From Gammaproteobacteria bacterium (GTDB lineage Bacteria > Pseudomonadota > Gammaproteobacteria > Steroidobacterales > Woeseiaceae), in contig JAHEFG010000003.1 in assembly GCA_024640305.1 (NCBI GenBank), positions 1-64,000 of the forward strand: a stretch of 64,000 bases of DNA, in the 5' to 3' direction. The position numbers were made by a program, and so were the translations under genes. Shown piece after piece: positions 60,825 to 64,000 of this stretch. The notes under the pieces are model-generated. The model did no database searches. It was given only the letters and a program-made list of their open reading frames with translations, and was not told where the DNA came from. Position 1 is the stretch's first letter; each line of letters opens with the position of its first letter.

Positions 60825-63607
60825 TGTTCGCCTCCAAGAGCGATGCATGGGATCGGCGTCAGGTCACCCCAGGCCAGTTCAACTTCGGTTTCCCCGGCAC
60901 GCGTCGCGCGCAGCAATTCGTCCTGATCGACAGGCAAGCTGCGCATACGCACACCCGTGGCACGGTAGATAGCGTTGGTAATGGCAGCGCTGGTCGGAAT
61001 GCTTGGCAACTCGCCGACGCCTTTTGCCCCGTACGGCCCTGTTGAGGTGTTGTGCTCAACGATGTGCGATGTGATCGAGGGCGTGTGACTGATGCTTGGA
61101 ATCTTGTAGCGCGCCAGGACGTCGGTCCAGGGTTTGCCTTGTTCCTGAATGTAGTGCTCCGTCAGGGTATAGCCGATGCACATGACGATGCCGCCTTCAA
61201 TCTGTCCCTGCAGCGTCAAAGGATTGATGGCGCGACCAACATCGTGCGCGGCAATGATCCTGTGGACCTGTACTTCGCCTGACTCCATATCGATCTCGCA
61301 GAGGGCTGCCTGTACCCCGAAGCCAAACGCGACGTGCATGTCGCCGCCGCTGCCCAGTGGTTTTGTTTCGGGTGCGAGATAGTCATAGCGGGCGACAACA
61401 TTTGCTCCGGGTTGCGCCCCCTTAATCTGCCTTGCCGCATCCCGCGCCGCGAGTCGTGCCGCGTTACCGCTGACGAATGTCTGCCGACTCGCAGTCGTCG
61501 GGCCGCCGTCAGGGCAGTAGTCCGTATCCCCGAGCAAGACATTTACCGCGCTGGCCTCTATGCCCAGTTCCTCCGCGGCGCATGCGGCGAGCACGACCGG
61601 TAAGCCCTGACCCATTTCCGCGGAAGATGTGCGTACTTCAGCTCGCATTCCGCCGTCCGGATCCAGCCACACTTCAACTTCGGCGCTGGCTTTGTCGGGG
61701 GCGCCACCGCCGAGGCCCGTGTTTTTGTAGGCGGCGGCGATACCCCAGGCGAAGCGGCGATTACCTTCCTGCCACGTCCAACGAAAGTCGTCGCCCCGTA
61801 AATCGCGTTCAACCAGGTCGATGCATTCGTTCAGCCCGGCACTCTCACGCATTACCTGGCCGGTTGAGGTTACCGAGCCAACATCGAGCGCGTTCATACG
61901 ACGAATTTCGACAGCGTCGAGTTCGAGCTGCTCGGCAAGGATGTCCATGTTGCTTTCGACAGCGAAACAACTCTGTGTCACGCCGAAACCACGAAAGGCT
62001 CCGCTGGGCGCGTTGTTGGTGTACATGGCAAAGCAGTCCACCTTCACATTTGGCACATCGTAGGGCCCGGCTGCATGTGTGCTGGCGCGCGTCAGGACTT
62101 TTTCGCTGAGACTGGCGTAAGCACCGCCATCGCCATATAGCTTTGCTTCAACAGCGGTCAACTTGCCATCGCGCGTCGCGCCGGTGCGAATGCGGATGAC
62201 CGTGGCATGCCGTTTCGGGTGTACCAGCAAACTTTCCTGGCGCGAATACAACATTTTGACCGGACGTTGCGTCTTCTCGGCGAGCAGGGCGACATGAATC
62301 TGGCCGGTGATGTCTTCTTTGCCACCAAAGCCACCACCCATCAGGGTGGCTACGACACGTATGGATTCTGGTTCGACGCCCAGTGTCGCGGCGACCTGGT
62401 CACGATCCCCGTAAGGAATCTGGCTGCCGACGTAAACTGTTGTCTTGTCGTGCTTTGCGGTTTCACCTCGTGCCGCCGTAGTATCGAAGATGCCGCCAAA
62501 ATTATCCGGCCTGTATCCGGCGGGCACGCCGATTGAGCATTCCGGTTCAAGAAACAGGTGTTCGGTCGCGGGCGTTCGGTAGGTCCGGTCAATGATCGTA
62601 TCGGCTGCCGCAAAACCGGCCTTGATATCGCCTTTGTTAACTTTGATGTGCTTGAGCAGGTTGCCTTCGGCTCGACCTTCGTGCACAAGCGGAGACTCGG
62701 GTTTTGCTGCTTCTATGGCATCGCTGACTACAGGCAGTTTTTCGTAAACAACCTCGATCAGGTCTACTGCGGCAGCAGCAGCTGCTTCTGTTTCGGCAGC
62801 CACGATCGCGATCGCATCGCCGGCGTAACGAACTTTGTCGGCACACAGTACCGGCCAGTCTTTAATGAACACGCCGTGCAGATTGCTGCCGGGAATATCC
62901 TCGTGAGTCAGTACAGCATGGACGCCGGGCAAAGCGCTTGCTGCGGATGTGTCTATCGAGCAGATCTTTGCGTGCGGAATGCCCGCGCGCTTTGTGCGCG
63001 CGTGCAGCATGCCCGGGAACCGGTAATCATCGGCGAACTTGGCGGTGCCCGTAATCTTGTCGCGCGCCTGCAGGTTGGGCATGGGTTTGCCGACCGAGTT
63101 CCCCGTCGGCTGCGTTGCCGGGAGGAGCGGTGGAATGTCCTGCCCGGATGCCTGCAAAATGGCACGCGTAATGCTTTGGTAGCCGGTGCAACGGCAAAAC
63201 GTATCTTTCAAGGCCACGGCAATATGATCTGGCGTCAAGGTCTCGCCAGCCGCCTTTTTCTCATCGATTAGTGCTTTGGCCGTCATGATCACGCCTGGCG
63301 TGCAGATGCCGCATTGCACCGCGCCATGATCCAGGAAGGCTTGCTGAAGAGGGTGCAGCTCGTTGTTTTTAGAGAGGTTTTCGATCGTCTCAACGTTGCT
63401 GCCATGCGCTTTGAAGGCAGGGAAGACACAGCTCGATACCGGCGTGCCGTCAACCAGTACCGTACAGATTCCGCATTCAGCTTCGTTGCAGCCGATTTTC
63501 GTGCCGGTCAGTTGCAGATCCTTGCGCAACACTTCGGAGAGATAACGCGATTCCGGTACATCGATGTCGACCGGTGTTCCGTTTACGGTCATTTGCAGCC
63601 TGCTCAT
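60821..63607 (-). CDS. Xanthine-dehydrogenase-type molybdenum hydroxylase (2Fe-2S plus Mo domains)
   Basis: A 928-aa enzyme. The N-terminal ferredoxin domain has GCNEAECGICTVLVDG; the second cluster domain has CGICTPGV and CRCTGY. The molybdopterin domain follows, with TLMGGGFGGKED, FRGFGVTQ and the active-site Glu in GVGELP. This Fe-S plus Mo layout without an internal FAD domain is like E. coli XdhD (YgfN). It should hydroxylate a purine-like N-heterocycle. The open frame extends 102 codons upstream, but the ATG at 63607 starts the ferredoxin domain, has GGGAG upstream and overlaps the FAD subunit by ATGA. Confidence 0.9.
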   Translation of the reverse strand: MSRLQMTVNGTPVDIDVPESRYLSEVLRKDLQLTGTKIGCNEAECGICTVLVDGTPVSSCVFPAFKAHGSNVETIENLSKNNELHPLQQAFLDHGAVQCGICTPGVIMTAKALIDEKKAAGETLTPDHIAVALKDTFCRCTGYQSITRAILQASGQDIPPLLPATQPTGNSVGKPMPNLQARDKITGTAKFADDYRFPGMLHARTKRAGIPHAKICSIDTSAASALPGVHAVLTHEDIPGSNLHGVFIKDWPVLCADKVRYAGDAIAIVAAETEAAAAAAVDLIEVVYEKLPVVSDAIEAAKPESPLVHEGRAEGNLLKHIKVNKGDIKAGFAAADTIIDRTYRTPATEHLFLEPECSIGVPAGYRPDNFGGIFDTTAARGETAKHDKTTVYVGSQIPYGDRDQVAATLGVEPESIRVVATLMGGGFGGKEDITGQIHVALLAEKTQRPVKMLYSRQESLLVHPKRHATVIRIRTGATRDGKLTAVEAKLYGDGGAYASLSEKVLTRASTHAAGPYDVPNVKVDCFAMYTNNAPSGAFRGFGVTQSCFAVESNMDILAEQLELDAVEIRRMNALDVGSVTSTGQVMRESAGLNECIDLVERDLRGDDFRWTWQEGNRRFAWGIAAAYKNTGLGGGAPDKASAEVEVWLDPDGGMRAEVRTSSAEMGQGLPVVLAACAAEELGIEASAVNVLLGDTDYCPDGGPTTASRQTFVSGNAARLAARDAARQIKGAQPGANVVARYDYLAPETKPLGSGGDMHVAFGFGVQAALCEIDMESGEVQVHRIIAAHDVGRAINPLTLQGQIEGGIVMCIGYTLTEHYIQEQGKPWTDVLARYKIPSISHTPSITSHIVEHNTSTGPYGAKGVGELPSIPTSAAITNAIYRATGVRMRSLPVDQDELLRATRAGETEVELAWGDLTPIPCIALGGEQ

Positions 63608-64000
63608 GGGGAGACTCCCATTGCTTGCTCGACCGCGCGGGCCAAAATGGCCGGGAGGTAGGTTCGCACCATTTGCTCTCGATATTCCGTACTTGCCCGG
63701 TATTTGCTCGAACGCAAGGTGACGCTGGCCAGGGCGGCTTCCGCCGCCTTGTTGAATTGCCCTGCAGAAACCTTGGCGCCTACCAGTACCTCCATAGCTG
63801 ATTCGGCCAGGAAGGGCACTGGCCCGACGGGCCCCATGCTGATACGTGCTTTCTTGATTGTGTTGTTGTCGTGCAATTGCACGCGGACTGCCATCGAAAT
63901 AATTGGCAGACACAAACCCTGAGGGCGCATAACGCGGTGATGCGCGGATCCTTCTCGAGTTCCAGTGCGCCTGAAGCGCAACCTGGTCAGCACCTCACGG
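63604..64000 (-). CDS. FAD-binding subunit of the molybdenum hydroxylase (5' end beyond window)
   Basis: The last 132 codons or so of a YgfM/CoxM-like FAD subunit lie here; the start is outside the window. The visible part begins REVLTRLRF, continues with a SAHHRVMRPQGLCLPIISMAVRVQL segment (read in parts), then ISMGPVGPVPFLAESAMEVLVG, which is the family's C-terminal domain, and ends GVSP. It passes electrons from the Fe-S clusters of the adjacent enzyme to NAD or another acceptor. Its stop overlaps the start of the molybdenum subunit, so the two are co-translated. Confidence 0.82.
   Translation of the reverse strand, partial: REVLTRLRFRRTGTREGSAHHRVMRPQGLCLPIISMAVRVQLHDNNTIKKARISMGPVGPVPFLAESAMEVLVGAKVSAGQFNKAAEAALASVTLRSSKYRASTEYREQMVRTYLPAILARAVEQAMGVSP

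Noticed and set aside
60821-63913. Full 1030-codon open frame for the molybdenum hydroxylase
   Set aside because: The first 102 residues are low-complexity Arg/Gly-rich shadow of the FAD subunit gene on the same strand; the ferredoxin domain starts at the ATG at 63607 with a ribosome-binding site.

Overview
The window is 64 kb of bacterial chromosome from a free-living Gram-negative organism, most likely a marine-type gammaproteobacterium. The evidence is many exported proteins and lipoproteins, outer-membrane barrels, a DjlA co-chaperone, a thermostable-hemolysin-family protein and two proteins of the TolB-like/TPR family that is frequent in Woeseiales/Chromatiales-like lineages. The order-level guess is weak. 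Genes are dense and often overlap by 4 nt. I see no rRNA, tRNA, CRISPR array, insertion sequence or phage gene.

Layout. 0-6.2 kb: small exported enzymes, DjlA, an aspartyl-protease-like lipoprotein and an exported PPP phosphatase fused to a kinase-fold domain that looks degenerate. 6.5-20.5 kb: a surface/periplasm locus with a TPR-DUF900 hydrolase, a CHASE2 receptor with no output domain, a FecR-like partner, two exported caspase-fold proteins of different architecture, an autotransporter-type barrel protein and a lipoprotein hydrolase. The CHASE2 and caspase arms diverge from one 146-bp promoter region. 20.5-41 kb: a Cas4-like/DUF2779 nuclease-like protein, a YiiX-type amidase with an alpha/beta hydrolase, an M1 peptidase, an isoaspartyl methyltransferase-erythromycin esterase fusion, a TolB-like/TPR protein, and an RND pump with its adaptor.

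41-49.3 kb: ten co-directional, mostly overlapping genes: thermostable-hemolysin-family (GNAT-like) protein, AMP-binding ligase, haem-oxygenase-like diiron oxidase, SDR, TPR protein, QseBC/PmrAB-like two-component system, cupredoxin-fold protein, FTR1 iron permease and an outer-membrane protein. Three TAAG direct repeats lie just upstream. I read this as an uncharacterised biosynthesis/signalling/iron operon. 49.4-54.9 kb: M13 peptidase, aldo/keto reductase, NTF2-like protein and the second TolB-like/TPR protein. 54.9-64 kb: a seven-gene minus-strand operon related to the ygeW/ygeY/xdhD purine-type catabolic clusters. It holds a molybdenum hydroxylase with a separate FAD subunit (cut by the window edge), two fold-type-II PLP enzymes, an M20 hydrolase, a YgeW carbamoyltransferase and carbamate kinase. 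The last two could recover ATP from a carbamoylated intermediate.

The strongest leads for undescribed biology are the CHASE2/caspase/autotransporter locus, the hemolysin-ligase-diiron oxidase-iron operon and the phosphatase/kinase-fold fusion. All family calls come from reading motifs by eye; no database search was run.
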